Made by a program: the position numbers and the translations under genes. The notes below the pieces were generated by a model that had not been told where the DNA came from, did not search any database, and worked only from the letters and a program-made list of their open reading frames with translations. From Stictocephala bisonia (Eukaryota > Arthropoda > Insecta > Hemiptera > Membracidae), in assembly GCA_035578905.1 (NCBI GenBank), contig JAQJVL010002727.1, forward strand, positions 20,064-84,063: 64,000 nt of DNA. The letters are read 5' to 3'. Positions within the stretch are counted from its first letter, which is position 1. Each line of letters starts with the position of its first letter. Shown here piece after piece: positions 23,816 through 36,578 of the stretch.

Positions 23816-24244
23816 TGACTAAATTTAACTTGATGGGTTTGGACCGTTGTTCCATAACATCGTTAACGATCAGTTAAAAACGCCACTCATAAAAAATTTG
23901 TTGGTTCAATCAAAATGCCTTTCTGTCTCACACAATGTGCAAGGATCTAACGAGCATTTTTGTACTACGATCTTCTACCTGACCAACCTGATTGGCCGAT
24001 AAGGATGACTGCCGCCAGTGGATGGTACAGACGAAATTAGCGTGGCCACTATGGATGGCCAAAGGAGTGGAGAGGACAACGAGCGGCAGTCAGTTTAGGA
24101 CCCGAGCAGACATGGCTGGCTGCCAATTATAATGGCTTAGGGATTGTTAAGGACATTTAACATGTCATTTTTAAAAGTGTTTACATAAAATAAATGCACA
24201 TTATTATCAACCGAGTGTCTGACGTTTTAACCGTACATCCGGGG

Positions 24245-25225
24245 TTTTACACCAACATTGACTTGTTTACTAAGAAACTAGGAGGCCTATGAAAAATCAA
24301 TTCACACCATTGTTTTACTAGTTTAATTTTACGTCATGACAAATGCATTTAAAAATTGGATTATAAGTGTTAATAGTTTTTATCCTAGTTGGGACAAAAA
24401 GTTTACTCAAATTTATCTAGTTTTCACAAAGCATCAACATTACACTTTTATTACTAGATAATATGTGGCATTTATTTTTTAATACGTCACTAACAGGAAT
24501 ATTTTCTAAACGCTTTATAAATTTCAGATTTTTAACTTCTCAAAAAAAAGGATTCTTATCAATTTCCTGAAACAACGTTTTCTTGGCACGTAAAATTAAT
24601 TACTAAGTTGTGTTGTTAATCCTTACTAGATTAAAAATTACGACACATTACTTTTATGTCCGTCAGTAAGTGCAGTGATTATAAATTCATTTTAAAACAC
24701 ATCAAAGTGATGTAAATAAATTGAATATCTCTGCATTTACTTACGCCAATCAATACACACATCCACAGATCTTTATTCATTGCTTACGCACATAAAAGTA
24801 ATGTATCGTAACCAAGCTTTAGTAAGGATTACAACGTGACCAAGTAATTAATTTTACGACATCTAAAAGCCAAGAAAACGTTGTTTCAGGAAATTGATAA
24901 CTTTTTTCTTCAACAGTCAAAATTCTGAAATGTAGATATAAAACTTATAGAAAATATTCCTGTTACATATATTAAATTATAAACACTAACGGGTTTTTGA
25001 GTAATAAAATTATAAAGTCGATGCACAGTTAAATATAATTTAAAACTTTTAAATATGGAACTTTTTCTGTTCCAACTATGGCAACAAGTGTTTAAAAATG
25101 TAAAAATACATGTTTCATGACGTACAATTAAATGAGGAAAACAATGGTGTGATTAGATTTTTCACAGCCCAGTTCCTTAGTAAACATCCTGCAAACTTGG
25201 GTGTACGTAATTTCTACGCCGACAG
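24245..25225. mobile_element. Foldback element family FB-A, ~980-bp two-armed copy
   Basis: The left arm (tgtttactaagaaactagga onward) and right arm (ending cagttccttagtaaac and then tacgccgacag) are inverted copies meeting near 24750. It is the most symmetrical member of the family in this window. It is non-coding. Confidence 0.75.
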
Positions 25226-25375
25226 GAAGTAGGAAGTGTTATTTTTCCCACACAAGTAAAACCATTCGCCCATCTGAGTGGTTTCTGCATACAAGCTCAT
25301 AAAATCGTTCCGTAAACAACGTTTGCTTCGCTGCGTAAATATTTCCTTGAGAAGGCCATCTGTGAATGAGGCGTC

Positions 25376-28300
25376 TGGATTGTATAATTGTTAATTGGGC
25401 ATGTCATGAGGTTTGTTACATCATAACAAACACTAAATACAGCGCACGTTCAGTGGTGAGGATTTGTATTGTTAATTGGGCATGTCATGAGGTTTGTTAC
25501 ATCATAACAAACACTAAATACAGCACACGTTCAGTGGTGAGGATTTGTATTGTTAATTGGGCATGTCATGAAGTTTGTTACATCATAACAAACACTAAAT
25601 ACAGCACACGTTCAGTGGTGAGGATTTGTATTGTTAATTGTGCATGTCATGAGGTTTGTTACATCATAACAAACACTAAATACAGGACACGTTTAGTGGT
25701 GAGTATTTGTATTGTTAATTGGGCATGTCATGAGGTTTGTTACATCATAACAAACACTAAATACAGGACACGTTCAGTGGTGAGGATTTGTATTGTTAAT
25801 TGTGCATGTCATGAGGTTTGTTACATCATAACAAACACTAAATACAGGACACGTTCAGTGGTGAGTATTTGTATTGTTAATTGGGCATGTCATGAGGTTT
25901 GTTACATCATAACAAACACTAAATACAGGACACGTTCAGTGGTGAGTATTTGTATTGTTAATTGTGCATGTCATGAGGTTTGTTACATCATAACAAACAC
26001 TAAATACAGGACACGTTCAGTGGTGAGTATTTGTATTGTTAATTGGGCATGTCATGAGGTTTGTTACATCATAACAAACACTAAATACAGGACACGTTCA
26101 GTGGTGAGGATTTGTATTGTTAATTGGGCATGTCATGAGGTTTGTTACATCATAACAAACACTAAATACAGCACACGTTCAGTGGTGAGGATTTGTATTG
26201 TTAATTGGGCATGTCATGAGGTTTGTTACATCATAACAAACACTAAATACAGCACACGTTCAGTGGTGAGGATTTGTATTGTTAATTGTGCATGTCATGA
26301 GGTTTGTTACATCATAACAAACACTAAATACAGCACACGTTCAGTGGTGAGGATTTGTATTGTTAATTGGGCATGTCATGAGGTTTGTTACATCATAACA
26401 AACACTAAATACAGCACACGTTCAGTGGTGAGGATTTGTATTGTTAATTGGGCATGTCATGAGGTTTGTTACATCATAACAAACACTAAATACAGGACAC
26501 GTTCAGTGGTGAGGATTTGTATTGTTAATTGTGCATGTCATGAGGTTTGTTACATCATAACAAACACTAAATACAGGACAAGTTCAGTGGTGAGTATTTG
26601 TATTGTTAATTGGGCATGTCATGAGGTTTGTTACATCATAACAAACACTAAATACAGGACACGTTCAGTGGTGAGTACTTGTATTGTTAATTGGGCATGT
26701 CATGAGGTTTGTTACATCATAACAAACACTAAATACAGCACACGTTCAGTGGTGAGGATTTGTATTGTTAATTGGGCATGTCATGAGGTTTGTTACATCA
26801 TAACAAACACTAAATACAGCACACGTTCAGTGGTGAGGATTTGTATTGTTAATTGGGCATGTCATGAGGTTTGTTACATCATAACAAACACTAAATACAG
26901 CACACGTTCAGTGGTGAGGATCTGTATTGTTAATTGGACATGTCATGAGGTTTGTTACATCATAACAAACACTAAATACAGCACACGTTCAGTGGTGAGG
27001 ATTTGTATTGTTAATTGGGCATGTCATGAGGTTTGTTACATCATAACAAACACTAAATACAGCACACGTTCAGTGGTGAGGATTTGTATTGTTAATTGGG
27101 CATGTCATGAGGTTTGTTACATCATAACAAACACTAAATACAGCACACGTTCAGTGGTGAGGATCTGTATTGTTAATTGTGCATGTCATGAGGTTTGTTA
27201 CATCATAACAAACACTAAATACAGGACACGTTCAGTGGTGAGTATTTGTATTGTGAATTGGGCATGTCATGAGGTTTGTTACATCATAACAAACACTAAA
27301 TACAGGACACGTTCAGTGGTGAGTATTTGTATTGTTAATTGGGCATGTCATGAGGTTTGTTACATCATAACAAACACTAAATACAGGACACGTTCAGTGG
27401 TGAGTATTTGTATTGTTAATTGGGGATGTCATGAGGTTTGTTACATCATAACAAACACTAAATACAGGACACGTTCAGTGGTGAGTATTTGTATTGTTAA
27501 TTGGGCATGTCATGAGGTTTGTTACATCATAACAAACACTAAATACAGGACACGTTCAGTGGTGAGTATTTGTATTGTTAATTGGGCATGTCATGAGGTT
27601 TGTTACATCATAACAAACACTAAATACAGCACACGTTCAGTGGTGAGGATTTGTATTGTTAATTGGGCATGTCATGAGGTTTGTTACATCATAACAAACA
27701 CTAAATACAGGACACGTTCAGTGGTGAGTATTTGTATTGTTAATTGGGCATGTCATGAGGTTTGTTACATCATAACAAACACTAAATACAGGACACGTTC
27801 AGTGGTGAGTATTTGTATTGTTAATTGGGCGTGTCATGAGGTTTGTTACATCATAACAAACATTAAATACAGGACAAGTTCAGTGGTGAGTATTTGTATT
27901 GTTAATTGGGCGTGTCATGAAGTTTGTTACATCATAACAAACATTAAATACAGGACAAGTTCAGTGGTGAGTATTTGTATTGTTAATTGGGCGTGTCATG
28001 AAGTTTGTTACATCATAACAAACATTAAATACAGGACAAGTTCAGTGGTGAGTATTTGTATTGTTAATTGGGCGTGTCATGAGGTTTGTTACATCATAAC
28101 AAACATTAAATACAGGACAAGTTCAGTGGTGAGTATTTGTATTGTTAATTGGGCGTGTCATGAAGTTTGTTACATCATAACAAACATTAAATACAGGACA
28201 AGTTCAGTGGTGAGTATTTGTATTGTTAATTGGGCGTGTCATGAAGTTTGTTACATCATAACAAACATTAAATACAGGACAAGTTCAGTGGTGAGTATTT

Positions 28301-29035
28301 GTATTGTTAATTGGGCGTGTCATGAGGTTTGTTACATCATAACAAACATTAAATACAGGACAAGTTCAGTGGTGAGTATTTGTATTGTTAATTGGGCGTG
28401 TCATGAGGTTTGTTACATCATAACAAACATTAAATACAGGACAAGTTCAGTGGTGAGTATTTGTATTGTTAATTGGGCGTGTCATGAAGTTTGTTACATC
28501 ATAACAAACATTAAATACAGGACAAGTTCAGTGGTGAGTATTTGTATTGTTAATTGGGCGTGTCATGAAGTTTGTTACATCATAACAAACATTAAATACA
28601 GGACAAGTTCAGTGGTGAGTATTTGTATTGTTAATTGGGCGTGTCATGAGGTTTGTTACATCATAACAAACATTAAATACAGGACAAGTTCAGTGGTGAG
28701 TATTTGTATTGTTAATTGGGCGTGTCATGAAGTTTGTTACATCATAACAAACATTAAATACAGGACAAGTTCAGTGGTGAGTATTTGTATTGTTAATTGG
28801 GCGTGTCATGAGGTTTGTTTCATCATAACAAACATTAAATACAGGACAAGTTCAGTGGTGAGTATTTGTATTGTTAATTGGGCGTGTCATGAAGTTTGTT
28901 ACATCATAACAAACATTAAATACAGGACAAGTTCAGTGGTGAGTATTTGTATTGTTAATTGGGCGTGTCATGAGGTTTGTTTCATCATAACAAACATTAA
29001 ATACAGCACACGTTCAGTGGTGAGGATTTTTATTC
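25376..29035 (+). repeat. 81-bp tandem array, 45 copies
   Basis: ttaattg occurs at 25391, 25472 and on to 28955; the distance is exactly 44 x 81, so no unit has an indel. Each unit contains the hairpin gtttgtt-acatcat-aacaaac. There are two sequence blocks: up to about 27820 units read gggcatgtc with cactaaatacag; afterwards nearly all read gggcgtgtc with cattaaatacaggacaagt. Within the first block a C/G variant (cag(c/g)acacg) is mostly linked to gag(g/t)att. One frame stays open for 1239 codons, repeating a 27-residue peptide with Cys and Trp. Changes between units are often non-synonymous (W/C, T/I, S/R, R/S), there is no promoter, signal peptide or splice context, and the frame is a consequence of unit length. 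Confidence 0.95.
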
Positions 29036-29039
29036 TTGT

Positions 29040-30560
29040 ATTCTTTGAAAATGTACTTCGGTCTACATATTACAAGCACTTGTGAACGGACCAACTTGTT
29101 ACATAAATACATTTACAAGTCCCATTGGGAATCCAAACACCTGATAAATAAATACGCGATAACTGTATAAGTAACGAAACCGAGATGTATTAACAGTTGG
29201 AAAGTGAATTATAAGTATATAACGATGGTGGATAGAGCGTCTAACGTCATAAGAAACATCCAACGAAGTCCAGGCAACATGGCGAGAGAGTAGTATTCTG
29301 TGGGCATATTTGTTTGTCAGCTGTTTCCATTTTTCCGTTCCATTTCTTAATCAATGTTCACAAAAAATGTTTAACAATTGATTATAATAATTTTTAAAAA
29401 TTATCTTGAGGGTATACCTACTGTCAAAATTGTTTTAATAATTTTTATTATTTCTGTTAAATAACATAGTTTTTTATTACGATTGTACATAATCAACAAC
29501 AGGGACCTGAAACGGGGATAAATGAATAAATAGCCGTATAACTAAGGAGAATTAGTTATATGGCATTAATTCTTTGAGAGGATGTATTTTCTGACTGGGT
29601 TAACCTTTTGACCCCAGGTTTGCATATTTTTATTCTACAAACAAAGACCTATAAATTGAGGTATAACTCGAGGTAGGCTTACATTTAACAATTTTAAGAC
29701 TTCTTTCGTGGGTCGTTCCACATCCCCTGGCCACACGAAAAACGAGTAAAATATGTCTAAATGTTTGGTATAGCAATATGTATATAACTGCAGAGTTTCA
29801 TTACATTTTCAATAGTTTTAAAATTAATATATTCCGGACTTTTCTCCAACCCCGTATATTATTGCTTTGGGAGAAAAAAATTTGCATTTTCATTTTACTT
29901 TGTATATCGACTGTCCGCAGATTTGTTTGTAGTTAAAAATTATTATTGACAATTAATTACGTTTTTACATTAAATCAGTTGCATAATAAATACAATCAAG
30001 TGGACGCGACGTAGTACGTACTGTGGTAATGGCCAATTAGAAGCGACAACAAAAAAACAGGATTCAAACAAACTGATAACTGCTTGCAATTTAATGAGTA
30101 AGAATCACACTTTTCGATCGACACTTACGTAAGTGTATTTGCCCTGGACGCATTTGTTCAGTAAACCTAGAGGAGACGATTTACCTGATTCAAAATTTAC
30201 TTACTCTATGAGCATTTATTGTTCATATTCTTACCACTCTTAAGTTGTTTAAAAACAAACAATAATAATTCTATTGAATATTTGTTGTGATTTTTTATTT
30301 TTTTTTATTTTGATAGAACTTTCTATTAAAATAGTTGAAGAAATAATTAATTCTTTTCTAACTTAAATTCAGACCTAAATTAAATAATTTTGGATTGTTC
30401 TCTTGATAAAATTAGAGGACCAAACATTTTATTTTATTAATTTTGTATTTCACTCTACTGTATAACCATTTATAGGTTTTTGAAATATTATAATGTTCCT
30501 TGATTTATTTACTCAGATTGTATTATTTATTACTGATGTAGATCAATTAATTGCTGTGCC
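29040..30560. other. Unassigned AT-rich DNA
   Basis: No gene, family repeat or tandem structure is recognised, apart from poly-T and poly-A runs. Confidence 0.4.
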
Positions 30561-30589
30561 TCTACACTGCGGTTGACGCTACACTGTGA

Positions 30590-30690
30590 TACATAAAAAT
30601 ATCGATAAATATGTTTCGATAGATATATTCGTATAGATATTTTCTTTCGATAATATCGGCCATATCGATATTTAAGTCCGATATATCATA
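30590..30690. repeat. cgata-rich degenerate simple repeat
   Basis: Several atcgata / tcgatagatat phrases are clustered in about 100 bp. Confidence 0.5.
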
Positions 30691-30779
30691 TTACTAAATA
30701 TTGACACTATTCTCTTTCCTCAAAATCATTACGATTCGAAAAAAACATTTAAATTGACTCTTATGCGAACCTATAAATT

Positions 30780-31075
30780 GACAAACAAACAGCCCACCCA
30801 AACACTAGTATTGACCCACCCACTTTCTCAGACACATAGAGTAGTATTGACCCACCTGCCTTCTCAACACATAGAGTAGTATTGACTCACCCGCCTTCTC
30901 ATACACATAGAATAGTATTGACTCCCCGCCCACCCATACACTACACCGGTACTGACCCACCCACCCACCCTTACACGTAGCCTACAGTAGTATTGACCCA
31001 TCTGCCTTCTCATACACATAGAGTAGTATTACCCCCCACCCACCCATACACTACAGTGGTACATGCTTTGATATA
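30780..31075 (+). repeat. C-rich minisatellite, ~40-45-bp units
   Basis: Units of the form gtagtattgacccacc, then gccttctcatacacatag, repeat about six times with drift. The motif is related to arrays at 35112-35280, 54564-55150 and 58040-58111 and to the palindrome satellites. Confidence 0.8.
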
Positions 31076-31079
31076 ATAA

Positions 31080-33500
31080 AGTAACTTTATTTAGTTTTTT
31101 TTTACGTGAGGTTAACGCACCAAAATGAAGTTTATTGTTGACCAGTGGGTAGAACAGGTAAATCAAGTTGTGTGTGAGTTGGCAACGCTGTCTAAGAAGC
31201 CTAGCCAGTCACCTTACAAACCACGTGTAATAACACAGTAATTAACGGTATAATAATTCTTATTTTGATTTTTTCATTCAATTCCACCGACCACAAATGA
31301 TTTCGTGTAAAAAGTGTATTTAATATTTAAATTCAATAGACTATTCTAAACAGTGACAGCAAAAGATGAGTGGTTTTTGTTCATGGCATAAAAGTTAATG
31401 TGCAATTTTAAATAGATTAACCATCTAAAATTCGATATATCGGGTAATATTTTTTTCGATATTATCATTAGATAGATCGCTGGTTTGCCATCCCCGTGTG
31501 AGTCGGTCGATACCTTTGTCGTATCGTGATTCAAGAGGTGTCTCGAGAGGTTCCAGATAAAACGCTTCTGGCTCTTCACTCACTAATGACAACGATAACA
31601 AAACGATCTAAAGCCAATTTGGAGCGGGGAGATTGCTCTAATTGCGTTATCAGTGTTGACTGTGCCGGTGACCTTGAGGCACGATCCTCTTGTCATGTGA
31701 CATCACGCCGCGTGCCACGTATGGCTGTGATAACAGGTGTTTTGTTTCAACTGAAGTTTATGTCGGCGTTTATCGTTAGTGCGCACTCATTTTTATTCTT
31801 GGAAACCATAAAAAATGTAAACAGATTAAAACAATTTTGCTTATTTGTTAATTATCGACGTACCATAACAAGAACTAACCCCCCACCCCACCCCAACCCC
31901 CCAAACAAAAAAAGTTGGAAAATATAAATTAATGCTTTAACTAGGCGGAGTTACGATTGTAAAGACCTCTCTTTTGCTCGACCTTAGAAGTTCGAATGAA
32001 CGTACGGATGGCAAATTCGACGTTTTGCACGAGAAAAATTTAAAGTCAGACTGAGGTTCTGGTCCTATATGCACTTGCAAGTTTGAACGGTGATTAAGGA
32101 GTCTCAATGGTCCATAAACTAATGATTGATGTGCGACAATTCTCGATCTCAAGTTGTCATCCATCTATTCATCCGGTTATTTTTGCTCAAATAAACTGAG
32201 AGGAATTCATGTTACACGCTGTGTAAAGGAAATATTCCGTAAATACCTATAACCAACGAAATGGCGTGTATTGTCACTGGTTTGATTCAATGGTCCCTTC
32301 TAACCTAAACAGAGGTTCGTACCATACACAGCGTTTGTTATTAAATAGCAAATCCTATTTCAATATATTATTATTATTTTCAAAACAAGGTTCAAATAAA
32401 ATTAATTTTGTTCATATTTTGTTTGTAAAATGACAACAGAGATGTGCTAGTGTTAGTTCGATATATTTCTGAATTTATTGAGGCGTACGGCCGTTGTCTT
32501 GCTTCAAATAAATTAAAATATTATACATAAATAGTACAAAATTATCAGTTAGACTCCCGTTTACAAATGTTTAAAATAAAAGCCAACTATTGAAGTCAGC
32601 CAGATATGTTTTAGGTTAACAGCAATAATGCACAAACTTATTTATGGATGAAATACAATTACGAAATAACAATTACAAGAAAATGTTAAAGTCAAATTCA
32701 ATTGATACTAAACAAATACAGCAACGTCGATGCTTTCTACTGAAAGACATGTACAAAATGTGAGAGTAAACTACCATAAACACGCCCTTTGTCTGACCGT
32801 ACATTCACAAGAATAGCCTGATTCGTAAGTTCATTAATTTCACAATCGTGAATCGATCAATCGAGCACTCACTTGTGTCGAGTCACTGTGACAAATCGAG
32901 TAATCGCGACGTGTTTATACACTTATTACAGCCTTTATGCCTGGTAATACCTTTGGTAACTAGTGAATACCGACAAAGGTAATCAGTCAGTCATCGTTGT
33001 CGACAGCCAGATAGAGAAGGCCGTGGAAATTGTACATTAGTGTTCCGAGACAGGAGCGGTTGAACAAAACCAATTATCTCCTCAAGATCTTTCAGACTTT
33101 TTGACATTTCGTTAATTCAAAGTTAACATATTGTCCTCAACAAATCTTTCTGACAGATTTGTTATCAACCCTTTGACGAGTAAGGTATGTACGATTGAAA
33201 CGTGATTTTAATAAATAACTGGAAGACACCCCTGCACGCTTCGCGTGCCATCCCGGCACTAGCTACGCTCGTGTCACCTAGCTCCTAGAATGTTGTTATT
33301 TTTTGTTCACATTGCAGGCTTACCATGTTAAAAAATAACCTGTAACCATGAAAAGTTGAACCATACTAAGCCATACTATCATACTAAGCTCACGCAATTA
33401 TATGTTGAATGGTAACAAAAGCTCTGATTGATCGGTATCGGGTCATATTTATTTTCTAACTTATTTTTTATCTTTGGTATAAACTTTATGAATATGTTCT
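31080..33500. other. Sparse region with weak open frames only
   Basis: Three frames were considered. At 31125-31241 (+) a 38-codon frame MKFIVDQWVEQV... sits in a good start context (caccaaaatg). At 31526-31927 (+) there is a 133-codon frame, and at 31937-32164 (-) a 75-codon frame. None shows a recognised domain. The 31500-31760 segment is richer in GC and CpG than its flanks, so an exon or promoter is possible. Confidence 0.3.
31526..31927 (+). CDS. Hypothetical open frame, 133 codons (doubtful)
   Basis: The middle of this frame (NCVISVDCAGDLEARSSCH) lies in locally GC-rich sequence. The C-terminus is low-complexity (PPPHPNPPNKK). No domain, signal peptide or splice logic is visible, and I do not recognise it. 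It may be a chance frame. Confidence 0.15.
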   Translation: MIQEVSREVPDKTLLALHSLMTTITKRSKANLERGDCSNCVISVDCAGDLEARSSCHVTSRRVPRMAVITGVLFQLKFMSAFIVSAHSFLFLETIKNVNRLKQFCLFVNYRRTITRTNPPPHPNPPNKKSWKI

Positions 33501-33524
33501 CAATTCTTACATTCTTACATTCTT

Positions 33525-33810
33525 ACATATGAGACGCCGACACAACGTTGTGCGTATTTTAAGGCGAATATGAATGGTTTTATGAGTGTAGGATGAGTAT
33601 AGATGAGTGTAGTCTGGTTACTAACTGAGTTCAACTGTTCCTCAGAAAGGGCAATTTATTAATAGCCCAACAGCCAGGGCAACTAAGGGACCTACAGCTT
33701 TACGTGGAATCCGAACCACGTAGTGCTGGTCTGATTTTCAGCTAATTGACAAGCCTGATGCTCAGTTATCTCCCCCACACAACATCCGCACAATGATTAC
33801 CACCCAATAC
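33525..33810 (-). mobile_element. SINE-like repeat S1 copy
   Basis: On the minus strand it holds gtggttcggattccac, which contains an RNA polymerase III B box (ggttcggattcc) inside a perfect short stem. It also has the family phrases gggctattaata and aggaacagttga. It is one of at least seven copies in the window. Confidence 0.65.
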
Positions 33811-34171
33811 CTACATATATAGAGCCTAAAAAGAATATTTGTATCATGGTCCAAAACCTTATAATTTTTGAGAAAGCGACTAATCAGTCGATGTTATTTG
33901 GTTTTTACATTTACAGTATATGGATTTTTTTTATTGAGGGGTGGTAAGTGAAATATAATTGATTTCTAGGTATTAACTTGGAATTATTCTGACTCGAGCG
34001 TTATGATGAAAATATGAACTGAATAATACAGATTTACTTCTATTTGGTTTACAATCCCAGTTCAAAACAAAGGCTCATCCATTAAAAAAAATTTTTTTTG
34101 TATCTTAACATAGATACGTAATTTAAGGTTTATATGTGTGAACATTAAATCAATAAAATGTTAATAAATAA

Positions 34172-34620
34172 TGTGTGAGATAGCCCAGTTGGTTTAGGGT
34201 AACTCTCCAACACACGAGAGGTCACATATCCCAATCATTATTCATTATTATTCATTCATAAGACGCCGATCGTCAAGATATGGGCGAATATGAGGGGTGA
34301 ATGAGTGTGGTGAGTGAATATGAACGAGTGTAGTCATTGTTACCAACTAACTCTGTTCCTCAGAAAGAGCTATATATTAATAGCCCAATAGCCAGAGCAA
34401 CTAAGGGACATACAGCTTTACGTGGAATCCGAACCTCGTAGTGCTGGTCTGATTTTCAGCAAACTGACAAATCTGAAACTAGGTTCTCTCCCCTACACAA
34501 CATCCGAACCCTAACTACCATCCAACATGGACACCCCAGACTTCTCTAGTGGTGCCCACGTCGATGGCAACCATTGAGCGGACGCCGTGTCGGTAAGTAG
34601 CTGGGTTATTCTGATACACG
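34172..34620 (-). mobile_element. SINE-like repeat S1 copy with adjoining tRNA-like segment
   Basis: The body runs from about 34250 (taagacgccgatcgtcaaga, the 3' end on the minus strand, next to an ATT-rich tail) to about 34615 (ggacgccgtgtcgg). Immediately left, at 34180-34225, a plus-strand tagcccagttgg A box and a weak B box form a second tRNA-like segment in opposite orientation. Confidence 0.6.
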
Positions 34621-34704
34621 CGTAACGTACATTTACGTCTTTAGGAACATAGAAAAAGAATTAACTGTAAACCATGTTTGTTTCGAGGTTCAACTAAGCA
34701 TAGT

Positions 34705-35457
34705 CAGAGAGAAAAAAGAAACAGAGGTCGCATCCAATATTGCTCTGAATGGGTGTCGAGTAGTTAGTTCTCCAGTTCACCGTGCGGATGGCAGAGCAAG
34801 CACCGTTGTCAGTCCCTACCTTATCCTACCCAAATCCTGCAGGATAAACGTAGTATTTTTACTACAAATTTACAAAGATGTACGTCAGTGCCTTGATTTA
34901 AAATATTTGTGTGTAAAGTCTAATTTACGCACTCTTAAAGAAGACAATATAGAATTCATGACAAACAAAACTCTTACATCTAATAGAACAAACGTTATCT
35001 TTCAGGAAAAGTTCTGTAGAAGTATAGTAATTGGATCTATAAAGAACGAGTAAACATGGCGAGAAACATGTACAATCGTTGAAGTTTATTGATGCCGCTA
35101 GTTAGATTGCCGACCCACCCGCCCGCCTATACACGTACATTGACCTACCCGCCCACCCATACATGTACAGTGGCATTTATGTCAATACATGCCACTCCGT
35201 TCTGGTACAGTACAATGTTACTGTACGTGTATGGGCGGGTGGGTGGGCAATGTTACTGTACGTGTATGGGTGGGTGAGGGGGGTCTATTTTTACGGTGGA
35301 GTTAAAATAACATTCTCATCTGACAGAACAACTGTTGTGTACTATTGTGTTTAGCCAACATCTTACTGACGGTTGAAACTTATATTAACTTAATAAACTG
35401 CCACTGAGGCGTTCGCTGCGACCACAAAAAAGTGGCCTCTGTTTCTTTTTTCTTGTG
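34705..35457. mobile_element. hAT-like MITE M1 carrying an inverted minisatellite
   Basis: It begins cagagagaaaaaagaaacag and ends ctgtttcttttttcttgtg. The 7-mer gcatagt flanks both ends (34698-34704 and 35458-35464), a plausible target-site duplication close to the 8 bp usual for hAT. Just inside are the family's gaggtcgcatccaa on the left and gcgttcgctgcgaccac on the right. C-rich minisatellite units (35112-35165) are followed by G-rich ones (35225-35280), so the array itself is inverted. It has no transposase. Confidence 0.7.
35112..35280. repeat. Inverted minisatellite inside MITE M1
   Basis: C-rich units (gcccacccatacatgtacag) face G-rich units (gtacgtgtatgggcgggtgg) across about 60 bp. 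Short frames on the plus strand here are by-products. Confidence 0.75.
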
Positions 35458-35459
35458 GC

Positions 35460-36575
35460 ATAGTAAATGTTTTATCCGTAGCCTTAAAAATTAACAAGAT
35501 TTTTGCATTTCTGGTTACTTACGTGACTGTTCAGGCCTTCACGGTCGGTATCCGCGGGCTACGAACCTACATTGAACGTGCATTACGCTATCGTAATAAC
35601 AGGGGACTCACTTTGTCGCTTCCTCCGCTAGACAACAACACATCAGCCCAAACTAACTAAACAACCTCTCAGCTGCGAAAAAGCAAGGTTAAAAACGTTT
35701 TTGAGCCATCTCGGTCTAGACAACAAAACAATTGAATAGTACTTTGGAGGTTTTAAATTTCAAAGAGAAGTACGCTACCTTGAAAAAGCTGTAAACAAAA
35801 CTTGCACAACAAAGCGCAAACTGCGGAAGTCAGGTTAACGGAATCGCAGATAATTAGTTGTTTGTGCACAGAAGAAATTTATGCCACTTTTTTCTTGCAA
35901 TAACGTTGTACTGAAAATAACCTAAACGTAACAATATCTTTAAGAAAAAAGAAAAAATTAAACAAATTCAATCAACTGAAACACAGATATTTTTTATATC
36001 GTTCTAAGGGACGCCCAGATAAAACCCAAACACCTTTAAAATACTGTAATAAAACAAAGATGTCCTATATAAGTCAATAACTTATATTTTGTCTGTATGA
36101 ATAAAGAGTGTTTTATGTAAATTGTCTAAAATAGCGAAAATGTAAAGTATTTACACGTTTCATACACCATGGTATTGAGAAAACCAAAATAAGCATAACC
36201 TCAACTTGTAACTGTCGGTGGCGTTTCGTTTGTACGCTTTACACAAGGTGAGACATTTAATAAAACTTTGTATCCGCGTGAGAGAAGATTTTAGGCTTAT
36301 TTGATATTTGGAATTTGCCCTATAGAGCCCCGCGAACTCAGTCTTCTAGGACGAAAACACCAGAAACGGGAGTTTACGGAAATGTTGCAATTGAATATTA
36401 ACCACAGTTAATGTATTTTGCTTTGTTTATTGTTTTTGGCGTTAGTTACTTATTGTAAGACATATTCCTTAAAACGTGTGTTTTGTAATTGGCAAGTTTA
36501 CGTTTTCAACTCGTAGCGATGCAAGGTATTTAACTATTACGGGATATGTGTCTGTAGTTTACCCGACCAACTACG
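35460..36575. other. Unassigned DNA
   Basis: No gene or family repeat is recognised. A locally GC-richer patch lies at 35530-35650. Confidence 0.35.
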
Positions 36576-36578
36576 TTA

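Noticed and set aside
15784..29035. CRISPR-like arrays
   Set aside because: Regular spacing is present, but the whole unit repeats with no unique spacers, there are no cas genes, and the DNA is eukaryotic. These are satellites.
25366..29085. A 1239-residue repetitive protein
   Set aside because: The frame is open only because the 81-bp unit is a multiple of 3 and lacks a stop in that frame. Unit differences are often non-synonymous and there is no gene context.
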